In this document: in pieces, positions 5,794 to 5,888 of the stretch | Layout: each line of letters opens with the position of its first letter | How positions within the stretch are numbered: position 1 is the stretch's first letter | The notes under the pieces: generated by a model | What the model was told of the DNA's origin: nothing | Seen by the model: the letters and a program-made list of their open reading frames with translations, nothing else | Databases searched by the model: none | Source: an uncultured Eubacteriales bacterium | GTDB taxonomy: Bacteria > Bacillota_A > Clostridia > Christensenellales > Aristaeellaceae | Direction: 5' to 3' | DNA: 5,888 nucleotides | Assembly: GCA_902795555.1 (NCBI GenBank) | Contig: CADBLV010000207.1 | Location: forward strand, 1 to 5,888 | Program-made: the position numbers and the translations under genes

Positions 5794-5874
5794 ATGACTG
5801 AAAAAAGCACGTCTCCTCGCACAGCCCACGGCCGGCTGGTAAAAAAGCAGGTTACACCTCATCCAATCACCTGA
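5794..5874 (+). CDS. Doubtful 26-residue reading frame after the GNAT gene
   Basis: An ATG one base after the GNAT stop (TGA-A-ATG) opens a frame coding for a basic peptide, MTEKSTSPRTAHGRLVKKQ then VTPHPIT, before TGA. The tight spacing is like that of coupled genes, but the nearest purine-rich site (TGGAGAAAG) is too far for a clear ribosome site and the peptide resembles nothing I know. It could be chance. Confidence 0.2.
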   Translation: MTEKSTSPRTAHGRLVKKQVTPHPIT

Positions 5875-5888
5875 TAACGAAGCCTGAC

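Noticed and set aside
5841..5873. Possible minus-strand terminator (CAGGT/ACCTG arms followed by a T-run)
   Set aside because: Only a 5-bp stem with a 16-base loop, so too weak to call; it would matter only if a minus-strand gene ends just right of the window.

Overview
The window looks like chromosomal DNA of a Gram-positive anaerobe of the Clostridia, with mid-range G+C. The reasons are an AddA-type helicase-nuclease gene, a DUF4317 gene (a family I know from Firmicutes, mostly Clostridia), a DUF523 gene, AGGAGG-type ribosome binding sites, and an Sm-like/GNAT fusion of a Firmicute style. The genus cannot be fixed from the sequence. I see no tRNA, rRNA, CRISPR array, insertion sequence, prophage or origin. 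The longest stretch without a gene is 216 bp (4492-4707), so no region over 300 bp is empty.

Left part, minus strand (read right to left). A secreted nitroreductase-family gene (3751-4491) is followed by a strong bidirectional terminator hairpin (3604-3640). Next come a promoter and a DUF4317 gene of unknown function (2317-3465). A 36-bp near-perfect palindrome (2246-2281) then touches a consensus -10 box, and addA (1-2200) starts with GTG and runs off the left edge. These look like three separate transcription units facing the same way. addA lacks its usual partner addB immediately upstream and carries three 45-bp in-frame tandem repeats.

Right part, plus strand. A well-formed promoter (TTGACC, 17 bp, TGG-TAGAAT; 4616-4644) drives a two-gene operon. 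Its first gene is a DUF523 protein related to TudS thiouracil desulfidase (4708-5148). The second is an Sm-like plus GNAT acetyltransferase fusion (5145-5792). They overlap by ATGA and are probably translationally coupled. A doubtful 26-codon reading frame follows one base later.

The most interesting item is the nitroreductase. It has a signal peptide and a Gly/Pro/Glu-rich insertion in the middle of the fold, and the usual N-terminal arginine cluster for FMN phosphate appears to be missing. Its C-terminal tail has a D-x-x-S-G-A-T sequence that matches the ApbE flavinylation motif. This suggests, but does not prove, an exported nitroreductase with covalently attached FMN. I see no convincing multi-gene novel system; most other genes look like ordinary chromosomal genes.
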